Shown here in pieces: positions 43,090 through 52,797 of a stretch of DNA of 64,000 nt. How positions within the stretch are numbered: the first letter of the stretch is position 1; every line of letters starts with the position of its first letter. Made by a program: the position numbers and the translations under genes. The DNA is from Alphaproteobacteria bacterium (GTDB lineage Bacteria > Pseudomonadota > Alphaproteobacteria > CACIAM-22H2): the NCBI GenBank assembly GCA_016793165.1, contig JAEULA010000065.1:298403-362402 (forward strand), written 5' to 3'. Below the pieces are notes generated by a model. The model did not search any database, was not told the DNA's origin, and worked only from the letters and a program-made list of their open reading frames with translations.

Positions 43090-44145
43090 ATGCGTAGTCT
43101 CATGGGATTGATCGGCGCGGCAGCGCTGCTCGCGGCGAGCACGGCCGCGACCCCGGCCCGCGCCCAAAGCGGGGAGATCACGCTCGTCGCCTATGCGGGC
43201 ATCTTCCAGGACAACTACATGGCCGCGGTCGTGCAGCCGTTCATGGCGAAGTTCCCGAACGTGAAGGTGAACTACTTCGCCGCCGGCACCTCGGCGCAGT
43301 CGCTGGGCATGCTGCGCGCGCAGAAGGCCGACCCTCAGACCGACGTCGTGCTGTTCGACGTGACGACCGCGATGATCGGCAACACCGAGGGCCTGCTGGA
43401 TCGGCTCGCCGATTCCGAGGCGCCGAACCTCGCGGAGCTCTTCGCATCGGCGCGCCAGCACGGTCCCGGCTTCGGGCCGGCCGTCACCTTCGACCATCTC
43501 GTCATGATCTACGATGCCGAGAAGGTGCAGCCGGCGCCGACGAAGTTCGCGGCGCTGTGGGATCCGAAATGGAAGGGGATGATCGCGATCGACGCGCCGC
43601 CGAACATCCTCGGCCTCGGGCTCACGGCGATGGCGACCAAGATGGCGGGCGGCGACCACACCAAGTCGATCGACCCGGGCATCGCCAAGCTCAAGGAGCT
43701 GGCGCCGTCGGTCGCCGCCTTCGAGACCAATCCCGATCCCTACACCCTCGTCCTCAACGGCACGATGCGCTTCGCCAACGGCTGGAACGCGCGCGCGCAG
43801 TTCTACCGCGACCAGTCCAAGGGCAAGCTGGGCGTGATGCTCCCGGAAGAGGGCAGCATCTTCCAGATCAACACAATCAACGTGACCAAGGGCGCGAAGA
43901 ATCGCGCCGCGGCCGTCGCCTTCCTGAACTACGCGATCGGCCAGGAGGCGCAGAAGGCGTTCACCGAGAAGATGTTCTATGCGCCGACGAACCAGAAGGC
44001 GCAGATCGCCCCGGACGCGCTGGCGCGCACCGCGGCGAGCCCGGAGATGATGGCGCGCATGATCCCGATCGACTGGGCGGAGATCGTCAAGGTCCGCGAC
44101 CAGTGGAACAGCCGCTGGCGCCGGGAAGTCATCACCGCGAAGTGA
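43090..44145 (+). CDS. ABC transporter substrate-binding protein (PotD-like)
   Basis: A 351-residue periplasmic protein with a Sec signal (LMGLIGAAALLAASTAATPARA). The mature part begins SGEITLVAYAGIFQDNY and has the SBP_bac_8 pattern, with LWDPKWKGMIAIDAPPN and a late GSIFQINTINVTKGAKN. It is the polyamine/iron-type cluster of binding proteins; the substrate cannot be read from sequence. GGAGGG precedes the start. The ATPase and two permeases follow. Confidence 0.92.
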   Translation: MRSLMGLIGAAALLAASTAATPARAQSGEITLVAYAGIFQDNYMAAVVQPFMAKFPNVKVNYFAAGTSAQSLGMLRAQKADPQTDVVLFDVTTAMIGNTEGLLDRLADSEAPNLAELFASARQHGPGFGPAVTFDHLVMIYDAEKVQPAPTKFAALWDPKWKGMIAIDAPPNILGLGLTAMATKMAGGDHTKSIDPGIAKLKELAPSVAAFETNPDPYTLVLNGTMRFANGWNARAQFYRDQSKGKLGVMLPEEGSIFQINTINVTKGAKNRAAAVAFLNYAIGQEAQKAFTEKMFYAPTNQKAQIAPDALARTAASPEMMARMIPIDWAEIVKVRDQWNSRWRREVITAK

Positions 44146-44208
44146 GCGTGCGGCGTCGCAGGGCCGTCACCACGACATCAGCAATGGCGGCGCCGCGGGC
44201 ACGACGAG

Positions 44209-45270
44209 ATGAGTCACGTTCGACTTGAGGGGCTGAGCAAGCGCTTCGGCACCAACCCGCCTGCCGTGGACGCGATGTCGCTCGAGGTGCCGAAGGGCGA
44301 GTTCCTCGCCCTGCTCGGGCCCTCGGGCTGCGGCAAGACCACGTGCCTGCGCATGCTCGCCGGGCTGATCGAGCCGACCGGCGGCCGCATCGTCGTCAAC
44401 GGCGCCGACGTCACGACGCTGCCGCCCTACCGCCGCAACATGGGCTTCGTGTTCCAGAACTACGCGCTGTTCCCGCACATGGACGTTGCGGCGAACGTCG
44501 CGTTCGGGCTCGAGATGCGCCGGGTGTCGCGCTCGGAGCGCGCATCGCGCGTCGCCGAGGCCCTGCGGCTCGTGCGCCTCGCCGGGTATGAGCAGCGGCG
44601 GCCGCGCGAGCTGTCCGGCGGCCAGCAGCAGCGCGTCGCGCTGGCGCGCGCTCTGGTGGTGCAGCCCGACGTGCTGCTGCTCGACGAATCGCTTTCCAAT
44701 CTCGATGCCAAGCTCCGCGAGGAGATGCGCCGCGAGATCCGCGATATCCAGCGCAAGCTCGACATCACCACCATCTTCGTCACCCACGACCAGGTCGAGG
44801 CGCTGTCGATGTGCGACCGCGTCGCGGTCATGGAGCGCGGCCGCGTCGCCCAGGTCGGCAGCCCCGAGGACCTCTACGAGCGGCCGGCCAGCCGCTTCGT
44901 CGCCGGGTTCGTCGGCCGCGCGAACTGGCTTGCGGGGACCGCGGCCGATGCGGCGGTCGATCTGGGCGGCACGCGAGTCGCCGCCGCCCACGACCTGGCC
45001 GCGGGCGCGGCGGTCGAGGTGATGGTGCGGCCGCACCGCATGCGCGTCGCGCGCGCGCCGGAGCCGGGGTTCGCCGGCCTCGCCGGGCGCGTCGGCGCGC
45101 TGGTCTATGTCGGCGACGTCGCGCAGGTCGAGGTCGAGACCGCGGCGGGCCGCGTGAGCGTCGAGTGCGCCACCGACGGCCGGGACTGGCGCCGCTTCGC
45201 CGAGGGCGAGCCGGTCGTCGTCCAATGGCGCCCGGAGGACGGGCGGGTCTTCGCGGCAGGCGCGGCATGA
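44209..45270 (+). CDS. ABC transporter ATPase (PotA-like)
   Basis: A 353-residue ATPase: Walker A GPSGCGKT (residues 37-44), Q-loop VFQNYALFPHM, signature LSGGQQQR (135-142), Walker B LLLDES. One departure is Ser rather than the usual Pro in DESLSNLDAKLR. The C-terminal about 100 residues are a TOBE domain. Energises the import system whose binding protein is upstream. ATGA overlap with the first permease. Confidence 0.96.
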   Translation: MSHVRLEGLSKRFGTNPPAVDAMSLEVPKGEFLALLGPSGCGKTTCLRMLAGLIEPTGGRIVVNGADVTTLPPYRRNMGFVFQNYALFPHMDVAANVAFGLEMRRVSRSERASRVAEALRLVRLAGYEQRRPRELSGGQQQRVALARALVVQPDVLLLDESLSNLDAKLREEMRREIRDIQRKLDITTIFVTHDQVEALSMCDRVAVMERGRVAQVGSPEDLYERPASRFVAGFVGRANWLAGTAADAAVDLGGTRVAAAHDLAAGAAVEVMVRPHRMRVARAPEPGFAGLAGRVGALVYVGDVAQVEVETAAGRVSVECATDGRDWRRFAEGEPVVVQWRPEDGRVFAAGAA

Positions 45271-46109
45271 TCGGCCTGCGCGTCGCGCTGCTGCTCGGCG
45301 CGCCGGCGGCGCTGGCGCTGGGCTTCGTCTTCGTGATGCCGATGCTCCGGCTCGGCCGGATGTCGTTCAACCGCACGCTGCCCGGCGGCGCGATGCAGGA
45401 CGACTTCACCCTCGACACCCATCGCGGGCTGTGGGCCGATCCGTATTATCTCGAGCTCGCCTGGAACTCGATCGAGCTCTCGGTCGTCGCATGCAGCTGC
45501 GCGGTGGCACTGTCCTATCCCGTCGCGCTGTTCCTGTTCCGCACCACTTCGCGCTGGCGGCCGCTGCTGATGGTGCTCGCCGTCGCGCCGCTGCTGGTCA
45601 ACGGCGTCGTGCGCGTGTTCGGCTGGCTCGCGGTGCTCGGCGACCGCGGCCTGGTGAACGCCGCCCTCAAGTGGATCGGCCTGATCGACCAGCCGGTCCG
45701 GCTGATCTACAACTGGACCGGAGTCGCGATCGGCCTCACCGAGAGCCTGATGCCCTACACGATCCTGGCCCTGCTGGCCGGGCTCGGCCGGGTCGACCGC
45801 ACGCTCGAGGAGGCGGCGGCCACGCTCGGGGCGCGGCCTTGGCGCAGCTTCCTGCGCGTCACGCTGCCTCTGAGCCTGCCCGCGATCGTGCTCAGCTGGC
45901 TGCTGGCCTTCGTGCTGGCGATCAGCGCCTTCGTGACACCGAAGCTGCTGGGCGGCGCGCGCGTGATGACGCTGGCGACCGAGATCTACGAGCAGGCGCT
46001 GGTGTCGCTCGACTGGCCGCTCGCCGCGTCGCTCGCCCTGCACATGTTGGTGCTGCTCGGTCTGCTGCTCGCCGCCTACGGGGCACTGACGCGGAGGCTG
46101 GTGCAGTGA
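45267..46109 (+). CDS. ABC transporter permease (PotB-like)
   Basis: A 280-residue permease with six membrane helices. The EAA loop that docks on the ATPase is EEAAATLGARPWRSFLRVTLP. The start ATG overlaps the ATPase stop, and its stop overlaps the next gene's GTG. It forms the first half of the translocation channel. Confidence 0.94.
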   Translation: MIGLRVALLLGAPAALALGFVFVMPMLRLGRMSFNRTLPGGAMQDDFTLDTHRGLWADPYYLELAWNSIELSVVACSCAVALSYPVALFLFRTTSRWRPLLMVLAVAPLLVNGVVRVFGWLAVLGDRGLVNAALKWIGLIDQPVRLIYNWTGVAIGLTESLMPYTILALLAGLGRVDRTLEEAAATLGARPWRSFLRVTLPLSLPAIVLSWLLAFVLAISAFVTPKLLGGARVMTLATEIYEQALVSLDWPLAASLALHMLVLLGLLLAAYGALTRRLVQ

Positions 46110-46894
46110 GCGCCGGCGGCCCGTTCTTCCGCGGCGTGGTGGCGGTGGTCTACGCGTTCCTGCTGTCGCCGCTGGTCTTCGTGACGCTGATCTCGTTCAG
46201 CAGCGACCGCTTCATCGTATTCCCGCCCAGCGGCTGGTCGCTGCAATGGTACGCGGCGCTGATGGAGCACAGCGGCCTGCAGGAGGCGTTCCGCGTCAGC
46301 GTGATGACGTCGAGCATCGTCACCGCGGCAGCCCTGGTGCTGGGCATCCCGGCGGCCTATGCGATCGCGCGCGGCGAGTTCCGCGGCCGCGAGGCGATGT
46401 TCAGCTATTTCACCTCGCCGCTCGTGCTGCCCACCGTCGTCATCGGGCTCGGCACGCTGCTGCTGTTCACGGGCTTCCGCCTGGTGGCGACGTATCAGGG
46501 TCTCATGCTCGGGCAGCTGATCGTGACGCTGCCCTTCGTGGTGCGGATCCTGGTGACCGCGCTGTCGACGCTGCCGCCCGACGTCGAGGACGCGGCGGCG
46601 ACGCTCGGGGCGTCGCCGTGGCTGGTCTTCCGCCGCGTGACCCTCCCGCTCGCGCTGCCCGGCCTGCTCGCCGCCGCCACGCTGTCGTTCCTGATCTCGT
46701 TCGACGAGGTCGTGATCTCGCTTTTCCTCAGCGGCCCGCGATTGTCCACGCTGCCCGTCGAGGTCTTCCACTATGTCGAGCGCCGCGCCGATCCGCTGGT
46801 CGCCGCGCTCTCCGTTGTCCTGATCGTCGTGACCGCCGCCGCGGTGCTGCTCGTCGAGCGGCTCGTCGGCGTCGTGCGCGCGGTCGGCCGTTGA
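46106..46894 (+). CDS. ABC transporter permease (PotC-like)
   Basis: A 262-residue permease with six helices and the EAA loop EDAAATLGASPWLVFRRVTLP. The GTG at 46106 overlaps the previous stop (GTGA). LISFSSDRFIVFPPSGWSLQWY near the start is usual for PotC-type subunits. Completes the channel pair. Confidence 0.94.
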   Translation: MSAGGPFFRGVVAVVYAFLLSPLVFVTLISFSSDRFIVFPPSGWSLQWYAALMEHSGLQEAFRVSVMTSSIVTAAALVLGIPAAYAIARGEFRGREAMFSYFTSPLVLPTVVIGLGTLLLFTGFRLVATYQGLMLGQLIVTLPFVVRILVTALSTLPPDVEDAAATLGASPWLVFRRVTLPLALPGLLAAATLSFLISFDEVVISLFLSGPRLSTLPVEVFHYVERRADPLVAALSVVLIVVTAAAVLLVERLVGVVRAVGR

Positions 46895-46914
46895 CGTCTT
46901 TTCAGGAGGAACCC

Positions 46915-47589
46915 ATGCCCGAGTACAGGATCCACGACATGCCCGCGCCGCTGCCCGGCGCGATCGTCGACAAGCTGATGCAGGTCGAGACCGCGACGGT
47001 CGGCCATTTCCGCCACTGGGGCTTCATGGATCGCCGGATCCAGGGGCTGCTGCCCGGCGTCCGGGTCGTGGGCTGCGCCGTGACCATCCAGGTGCCGGCG
47101 CAGGACTCGACCATGGTGCATCACGCGATGGGCCAGCTGCGGCCCGGCGACTTCGTGATCGTGGACCGGCTCGGCGACGACAAGCATGCCTGCTGGGGCG
47201 GCGGCGTCACGAAGGCGGCGCGGGCGGCTCGGGCGGTCGGCGGCGTGGTCGACGGGCCGTGCACCGACCTCGCGGAGATCCGCGAGAGCAATTTCCCGAT
47301 GTGGTGCCGGGGCATCTCGCCGATCACCACGCGCGTCTACAACCTCGCCGGAACCCTGAACGCCATCGTCTCGTGCGGCGGCGTGGCCGTGCGCCCCGGC
47401 GACGCGATCCTGGCCGACGACTCCGGCGTCCTGGTGCTGCCGCGCGACGAGGCCGAGGCGATCGCCGACCAGGCGATCGCGATGCAGGAGCGCGGCCGCA
47501 AGAACGAGGGCCGGGTCGCCGCGGGCGAAAAGCTCGGCGAGATCTCCGGCGCCTCGAAGCTGATCCTGGACGCGCTGGCCAAGCGTTAG
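46915..47589 (+). CDS. RraA-family (DlpA-type) protein
   Basis: A 224-residue protein of the RraA/HMG-CHA aldolase family. The stretch GQLRPGDFVIVDRLGDDKHACWGG is recognisable, and the metal/substrate site region is GGVVDGPCTDLAEI. In characterised class II pyruvate aldolases this site reads VRD; here the Arg is Thr, so aldolase activity is doubtful. AGGAGGA precedes the start, 20 bases after the permease. Its place between transporter operons suggests a role in using the imported acid. Confidence 0.85.
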   Translation: MPEYRIHDMPAPLPGAIVDKLMQVETATVGHFRHWGFMDRRIQGLLPGVRVVGCAVTIQVPAQDSTMVHHAMGQLRPGDFVIVDRLGDDKHACWGGGVTKAARAARAVGGVVDGPCTDLAEIRESNFPMWCRGISPITTRVYNLAGTLNAIVSCGGVAVRPGDAILADDSGVLVLPRDEAEAIADQAIAMQERGRKNEGRVAAGEKLGEISGASKLILDALAKR

Positions 47590-47712
47590 GCCGCATCGCC
47601 CGGAGCCGCGTCAACGCTTGCCCGCGGCGGCGGAGTTCCCTAGGTGTGTCGGCATGGCGGCGGCGCGGGAGCCGCTGCCTCCGTCGTCATCGTTCCCGGG
47701 AGGACATCGCAA

Positions 47713-48690
47713 ATGATCACTCGCCGTCAGGCCCTCGGGGCCGCCGCGGCCGCCGGCGCGATCGCGCCCTTCGGCGGCGCCATCGCCCAGGAAAAGCGCA
47801 ACGTCTCGATCGTCACCGGCGGTACGGGCGGCGTCTACTACCCGCTGGGCGGCGGCCTTGCGAACATGCTGACCAAGTACCTGCCGGGCTGGCAGGCGAC
47901 CGCCGAGGTCACCGGCGGGTCCGTGGACAACCTCAAGCTCATCGGCGCCAAGCGGGCCGACATCGCCTTCACCATGGCCGATGTCAGCCTCGATGCCGAG
48001 AAGGGCCAGGACAAGTTCAAGGGCGGCGTGGTGCCGAACCGCGCGCTCGCGGTGCTCTACCCCAACCGCATGCACGTCGTGACGGTCGAGGGGATGGGGA
48101 TCAACTCGATGAAGGACCTGAAGGGCAAGCGCGTGTCCACGGGCTCGCCCGGCAGCGCCACCGAGGTCATGGCCTTCCGCCTGATGGAGGCTGCCGGCAT
48201 CGACAAGGACAAGGACGTCAAGCGCGAGCGGCTGGGAGTCGCCGAGTCCACCAATGCCATCAAGGACCGCAAGATCGACGCGTATTTCTGGGTCGGCGGC
48301 CTGCCGACCGCGGCGGTGACGGATCTTGCCGCCACGCCGGGCACGAAGATCAAGATGATCGACCACGCCGAGTTCGTGGACGGCATGAACGCCAAGTACG
48401 GCAATCTCTATTCGAAGGGCATGATCCCGGCCGGCACCTATCCCGGCCAGGACAAGGACAATCCGATCGTCGACGTCTGGAACATCCTCGTCGTGCACGA
48501 TTCCATGCCGGTCGACGTCGCGTACCAGATCACCAAGGTGATCTTCGACAACACGGCGGAGTGGGCGACGGTGCACGCCGAGGCCAAGAGCCTCAGCCTC
48601 GCCAACCAGAAGCAGGCGAACTCGCCCGTGCCGTTCCATCCCGGCGCGCTGAAGCTCTACGCCGAGCGCGGCATCAAGGTCGGCAGCTGA
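47713..48690 (+). CDS. TAXI-family TRAP transporter substrate-binding protein
   Basis: A 325-residue exported protein. The N-terminus ITRRQALGAAAAAGAIAPFG has a twin-arginine-like signal. The mature part opens VSIVTGGTGGVYYPLGGGLA, the hallmark of TAXI proteins, with GSPGSATEVMAFRLM and DAYFWVGGLPTAAV later. Relatives bind glutamate or other carboxylates. The fused membrane protein follows 100 bases downstream. Confidence 0.94.
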   Translation: MITRRQALGAAAAAGAIAPFGGAIAQEKRNVSIVTGGTGGVYYPLGGGLANMLTKYLPGWQATAEVTGGSVDNLKLIGAKRADIAFTMADVSLDAEKGQDKFKGGVVPNRALAVLYPNRMHVVTVEGMGINSMKDLKGKRVSTGSPGSATEVMAFRLMEAAGIDKDKDVKRERLGVAESTNAIKDRKIDAYFWVGGLPTAAVTDLAATPGTKIKMIDHAEFVDGMNAKYGNLYSKGMIPAGTYPGQDKDNPIVDVWNILVVHDSMPVDVAYQITKVIFDNTAEWATVHAEAKSLSLANQKQANSPVPFHPGALKLYAERGIKVGS

Positions 48691-48790
48691 GCCGGCGCGG
48701 TACAGCGGATCGCGGACGCGGCGCGCCTGTCCGGGCGCGCCGCATCCACATTGACTCCCGGGTCGTACAGCAGCAGCCGGCAGGTCGGAG

Positions 48791-50782
48791 ATGACGCAGG
48801 CCAGCCAGGACGACGCGCTCGACGCCGACAAGCGCCGGCGCGTCGACGAGCTCGTCGAGCAGGAGGAGGGGGCGACCAACCGCCTGTCGGGCTGGAAGGG
48901 TGCCCTGGTCACCGCGCTGGCGATCGGCGCCACGCTGTTCCACCTCTATGCCGCCTACGACATCGTCCCGACGCAGATGCTGCGGCCGATCCATGTCGGC
49001 CTGGTGCTGCTGCTGATCTTCCTGTCGTTCCCGCTGGCGCCGCGCTGGCGCGACCGTATCCGCTGGTGGGACGTGCTGGCGGCGCTCGCGTCGGTCGCGG
49101 TGGTGGCCTACATCGTCGAGGGCGGCGAGGACTTCGGCGACCGTTCCAGCCTGCCCGATCGGCTCGACGTCTGGGTCGGCATCGCCTTCGTGGTGCTGGT
49201 GCTCGACGCGACGCGTCGGACGACCGGCCTGATCATGCCGGTCGTCGCGCTGATCTTCGTCGCCTATGCGCTGATCGGGCCGCTGCTGCCGCCGCCCTGG
49301 ACGCACAAGGGATACGACGTCGACCGGCTCGTCGGGCACCTCTACATGACGCTCGAGGGGATCTTCGGCTCGGCGATCGACGTGTCGTCGAGCCTGATCA
49401 TCCTGTTCACGATCTTCGGCGCGGTGCTGCAGAGCTCCGGCGCCGGGAAGTTCTTCATCGACTTCTCGTTCACCGCGATGGGCGGCAAGCCCAACAGCGC
49501 CGGCCGCGCGATCGTGCTGTCCTCATTCCTGCTCGGCGGCCCGTCGGGGTCGGGCGTCGCGACGACGGTGACGATCGGGTCCGTCGCCTATCCGCTGCTG
49601 AGCAAGGCCGGCTACGACCGGAACGCGGCCGGCGGGCTGCTCGCCGCGGGCGGCCTCGGCGCGATCATCTCGCCGCCGGTGCTCGGGGCCGCGGCGTTCC
49701 TGATCGCCGAATTCCTCAAGATCTCCTATCTGGACGTGATCCGGATGGCGATGGTGCCGACCGTCCTCTACTATTTCACCCTGCTGGTGATGGCCGAGAT
49801 GGACGCGGGGCGCTTCGCGATCGCCTCGACCGACATGTCGGCGAGCCGGACGTTGTGGCAGCTCACGCGCGGCCAGGGCTTCCACTTCACCTCGCTGGTC
49901 TCCGTCGTCGTGCTGATGGTGCTGGGCTATTCGCCCACGCTGTCGGTGTTCTACGCGATCCTGATGGCGATCGCGGTGAGCTACCTGTCGCGCGAGACGG
50001 CGCTGACCCCGCGCCGGCTCGCCGAAGCGCTCGCCAACGGCACCATCGGCGTGCTCGGCACGGCGGCGACATGCGCCTCTGCGGGGATCATCGTCGGGGT
50101 CGTCACGCTGACCGGCCTCGGCTTCAAGTTCAGCCGCATCGTGATCGAGTACGCCGGCGGCAGCCTCGTGCTGACGGCCGTCTATACGGCGTTGATCGTC
50201 TGGATCGTCGGCCTGTCGGTGCCCGTGACGGCCAGCTACATCATCTGCGCGGTCATCGCGGCGCCGGCCCTGATCCAGCTCGGCGTGCCGGACTACGCCG
50301 CGCACATGTTCATCTTCTACTACGCCGTGCTCTCCGAGGTGTCGCCGCCGACCGCGCTGTCGCCCTTTGCCGCCGCGGCCATCACCGGCGGCAGCCCGTA
50401 TCTCACGACGCTGCAGTCCTGGAAGTACACGATGCCGGCCTTCCTCGTGCCCTTCGTGTTCGTCCTCGATCCCGCCGGGGTCGGGCTGCTGCTGAGCGTG
50501 CCCAAGAACGGCACGTGGCTCGACGTCGCCTGGGTGACGTTCACGACGGCGGTCGGGATCGTCGGCTTCGCGGCGGCGGCGCAGGGCTGGTTCCTGGGTC
50601 GCGCCGGCATCGCGATCCGATGCCTCGGCGTCGTCGTCGGTGTCGCGCTGCTGTTTCCGAGCATCATCGACGCGCTGTCGTCGCGGATCTCCGCCGAGCA
50701 CATCGCCTGGGTGAAGGCCGTCGGCCTCGTGCTCGCCGCGGTGATGGTCGGCGTGCAGCGGCTGTCGCGCGCGCGGCGTTGA
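48791..50782 (+). CDS. TRAP transporter fused permease (4TM/12TM)
   Basis: A 663-residue membrane protein joining the small DctQ-like and large DctM-like parts, the usual form in TAXI systems. The segments SSFLLGGPSGSGVATTVTIG, LAAGGLGAIISPPVLGAAA and EVSPPTALSPFAAAAITGGS are the conserved substrate/ion sites of the large part. It imports a carboxylate using a sodium or proton gradient and works with the TAXI protein encoded just before it. Confidence 0.95.
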   Translation: MTQASQDDALDADKRRRVDELVEQEEGATNRLSGWKGALVTALAIGATLFHLYAAYDIVPTQMLRPIHVGLVLLLIFLSFPLAPRWRDRIRWWDVLAALASVAVVAYIVEGGEDFGDRSSLPDRLDVWVGIAFVVLVLDATRRTTGLIMPVVALIFVAYALIGPLLPPPWTHKGYDVDRLVGHLYMTLEGIFGSAIDVSSSLIILFTIFGAVLQSSGAGKFFIDFSFTAMGGKPNSAGRAIVLSSFLLGGPSGSGVATTVTIGSVAYPLLSKAGYDRNAAGGLLAAGGLGAIISPPVLGAAAFLIAEFLKISYLDVIRMAMVPTVLYYFTLLVMAEMDAGRFAIASTDMSASRTLWQLTRGQGFHFTSLVSVVVLMVLGYSPTLSVFYAILMAIAVSYLSRETALTPRRLAEALANGTIGVLGTAATCASAGIIVGVVTLTGLGFKFSRIVIEYAGGSLVLTAVYTALIVWIVGLSVPVTASYIICAVIAAPALIQLGVPDYAAHMFIFYYAVLSEVSPPTALSPFAAAAITGGSPYLTTLQSWKYTMPAFLVPFVFVLDPAGVGLLLSVPKNGTWLDVAWVTFTTAVGIVGFAAAAQGWFLGRAGIAIRCLGVVVGVALLFPSIIDALSSRISAEHIAWVKAVGLVLAAVMVGVQRLSRARR

Positions 50783-50846
50783 CAGCGGGCGGACCGGCGG
50801 CCAGTCTTCGAAAAGCGAGATCTGATCCCGGATAGTGAGACGTGCG

Positions 50847-51740
50847 ATGAAGCTCCAAGGAATTGTGCCGCCGATGACCACGCCCTTCGACGCGAAGGGC
50901 GAGCTCGAGCTCAAGCATGTCCAGGCCCAGGTGGACTGGCTGATCGCGCAGGGCGCGCACGGCCTCGCGACCGGCGGCAGCACGGGCGAGGGGCATGCGC
51001 TCGATGCCGAGGAGCTGCGCGACCTGATCGACGCGACGATCTCCGCGGTGAAGGGCCGGATCCCGGTCGTCGCGGGCATCATCAGCGACAGCACGCGCGA
51101 TGCGATCCGGCGCGGCAAGATGGTCGCCAAGAGCGGCGTCGTCGCCCTCCAGGTCACGCCGGTGCACTACCTGTTCCGGCCGTCGGACGACGCGATGCTC
51201 CAGCACTTCAAGGCGCTGACCGAGGAGACCGGCATGCCGGTCCTCATCTACAACGTCGTGCCCTGGGCCTATCTCTCGCCGCAGCTGCTGACCCGGATCA
51301 TGAACGAGGTGCCGGGCGTCATCGGCGTCAAGCAGAGCGCCGGCGACATGAAGCTCTTCGCCGACCTGATGATCACGGCGAATCCGCGCAACCTGATCTT
51401 CAGCGCGGTCGATGCCCTGCTCTACAGCTCGTTCACCCTCGGCGCGCACGGTGCGATCGCGGCGATCCTGACCGCGGCGCCGCGCGCCTGCGTCGAGCTG
51501 TGGAACGCGACGGCCGCGGGCGACCACAAGCGCGCGCGCGCGATCCACGAGAAGCTGCTGCCGCTGTGGAACGCGATGATCGCCGACAACCTGCCGGCCA
51601 ACACGAAGTACGCGCAGTGGCGCCAAGGCATCCACGCCGGCTATCCGCGCGCGCCGATGCCCGCGCCCAGCGCGGCCCAGCGCGCCGCGGTGGACAAGGC
51701 GCTGGCCGGTCTCGGCGAACTCGTGCAGCTTTCGAGCTGA
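50847..51740 (+). CDS. Dihydrodipicolinate synthase family aldolase/lyase
   Basis: A 297-residue class I aldolase barrel of the DapA family. GGSTGEGHALDAEE binds the keto-acid carboxylate, Tyr in LIYNVVPWAYLS is the usual proton relay, and Lys in GVIGVKQSAGD is the Schiff-base residue. It is unlikely to be the lysine-pathway DapA because it lies among transport genes; a sugar-acid or hydroxy-keto-acid lyase is more probable. The ATG at 50847 is preferred to an in-frame GTG at 50835. Confidence 0.88.
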   Translation: MKLQGIVPPMTTPFDAKGELELKHVQAQVDWLIAQGAHGLATGGSTGEGHALDAEELRDLIDATISAVKGRIPVVAGIISDSTRDAIRRGKMVAKSGVVALQVTPVHYLFRPSDDAMLQHFKALTEETGMPVLIYNVVPWAYLSPQLLTRIMNEVPGVIGVKQSAGDMKLFADLMITANPRNLIFSAVDALLYSSFTLGAHGAIAAILTAAPRACVELWNATAAGDHKRARAIHEKLLPLWNAMIADNLPANTKYAQWRQGIHAGYPRAPMPAPSAAQRAAVDKALAGLGELVQLSS

Positions 51741-51816
51741 GGACGCGGGCGAGGGGCTGCAGGCGTCCGGGCGCCGAACCGGCGCCGGGCGAGACGACAT
51801 CTATCGGGAGGACCGC

Positions 51817-52779
51817 ATGATCAGACGCTTCGTGGCGACCGCGCTCGCGCTCGCCGTGTCGACCCAGTTCGCCGCCGCGCAGGGCAAGTTCCCCGAGCGC
51901 GACATCACCATGATCGTTCCCTGGGCGGCCGGCGGCGGCACCGACACCGTTGCCCGCACGCTGGTCAAGAACGCCAAGCAGCATATCGGCGTCGGCATCA
52001 ACGTGGTCAATCGCACCGGCGGCTCCGGCGTGGTCGGCATGCAGGCCGCGGCCTCGTCCAAGGCGGACGGCTACACGCTCGGCCTGATCACCTTCCACCT
52101 CAGCAGCTATCGCCATCTCGGCGTCAGCCAGCTTTCCTATCGGGACTTCGAGCCGATCGCGCTGGTCAACCGTTCGCCGGCCGCCTTCGTGGTCAAGGCG
52201 GACTCCAAGCTCGAGACGCTCAAGGACCTGGTCGAGTACGCCAAGGCGAATCCGGGCGTGGTGACGGTCGCCAACTCGGGGGCCGGCGGCCCGCCGCATC
52301 TCGCCGCGACGATGCTCGCCAAGCATGTCGGCGTGAAGCTGACGCTGGTGCCGTTCGACGGCGCGGCGCCGGCCCGCACGGCCCTGGTCGGCGGCCATGT
52401 CACGGTGCTGGCGACCGGTGCCGACGAGGTGCTGCAGTTCCACAAGACCAGGCAGGTCAAGTTCCTGGGAATGATCAACGACCAGCGCCACAGCGCGTTC
52501 CCCGACGTGCCGACGATCGCGGAGGCCGGCTATCCGCTCGACGGCCTGATCATGGACTGGCGCGGCGTCGCCGCACCGAAGGGAACGCCGCCGGAGGTCA
52601 TGGCCGCGTTGCGCGACGGCTTCCGCAAGATGGCGCAGGATCCCGACGTCGTGAAGCTGATGGACGAGCTCGCGCTGCCGCGCGCGTCGCTCGAGGGCGA
52701 GGCCTTCGGCAAGTTCCTCGCCGAGATCGAGACCTCGCTCGAGCCGGCGCTGGCCGAGGTCGGTCTGCTCAAGAAATAG
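51817..52779 (+). CDS. Bug/TctC-family substrate-binding protein
   Basis: A 320-residue periplasmic protein with a Sec signal (FVATALALAVSTQFAAA). The mature part starts with FPERDITMIVPWAAGGGTD, the diagnostic start of Bug proteins, and VANSGAGGPPHLAATMLAKH follows. It delivers an organic acid to the TctAB membrane pair encoded directly downstream. ATCGGGAGG precedes the start. Confidence 0.95.
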   Translation: MIRRFVATALALAVSTQFAAAQGKFPERDITMIVPWAAGGGTDTVARTLVKNAKQHIGVGINVVNRTGGSGVVGMQAAASSKADGYTLGLITFHLSSYRHLGVSQLSYRDFEPIALVNRSPAAFVVKADSKLETLKDLVEYAKANPGVVTVANSGAGGPPHLAATMLAKHVGVKLTLVPFDGAAPARTALVGGHVTVLATGADEVLQFHKTRQVKFLGMINDQRHSAFPDVPTIAEAGYPLDGLIMDWRGVAAPKGTPPEVMAALRDGFRKMAQDPDVVKLMDELALPRASLEGEAFGKFLAEIETSLEPALAEVGLLKK

Positions 52780-52797
52780 CGGCGCGCCGGCTCCGAC

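Noticed and set aside
48751..50835. 694-codon plus-strand frame
   Set aside because: Shifted frame over the fused TRAP permease, Arg/Ala-rich, no membrane pattern.
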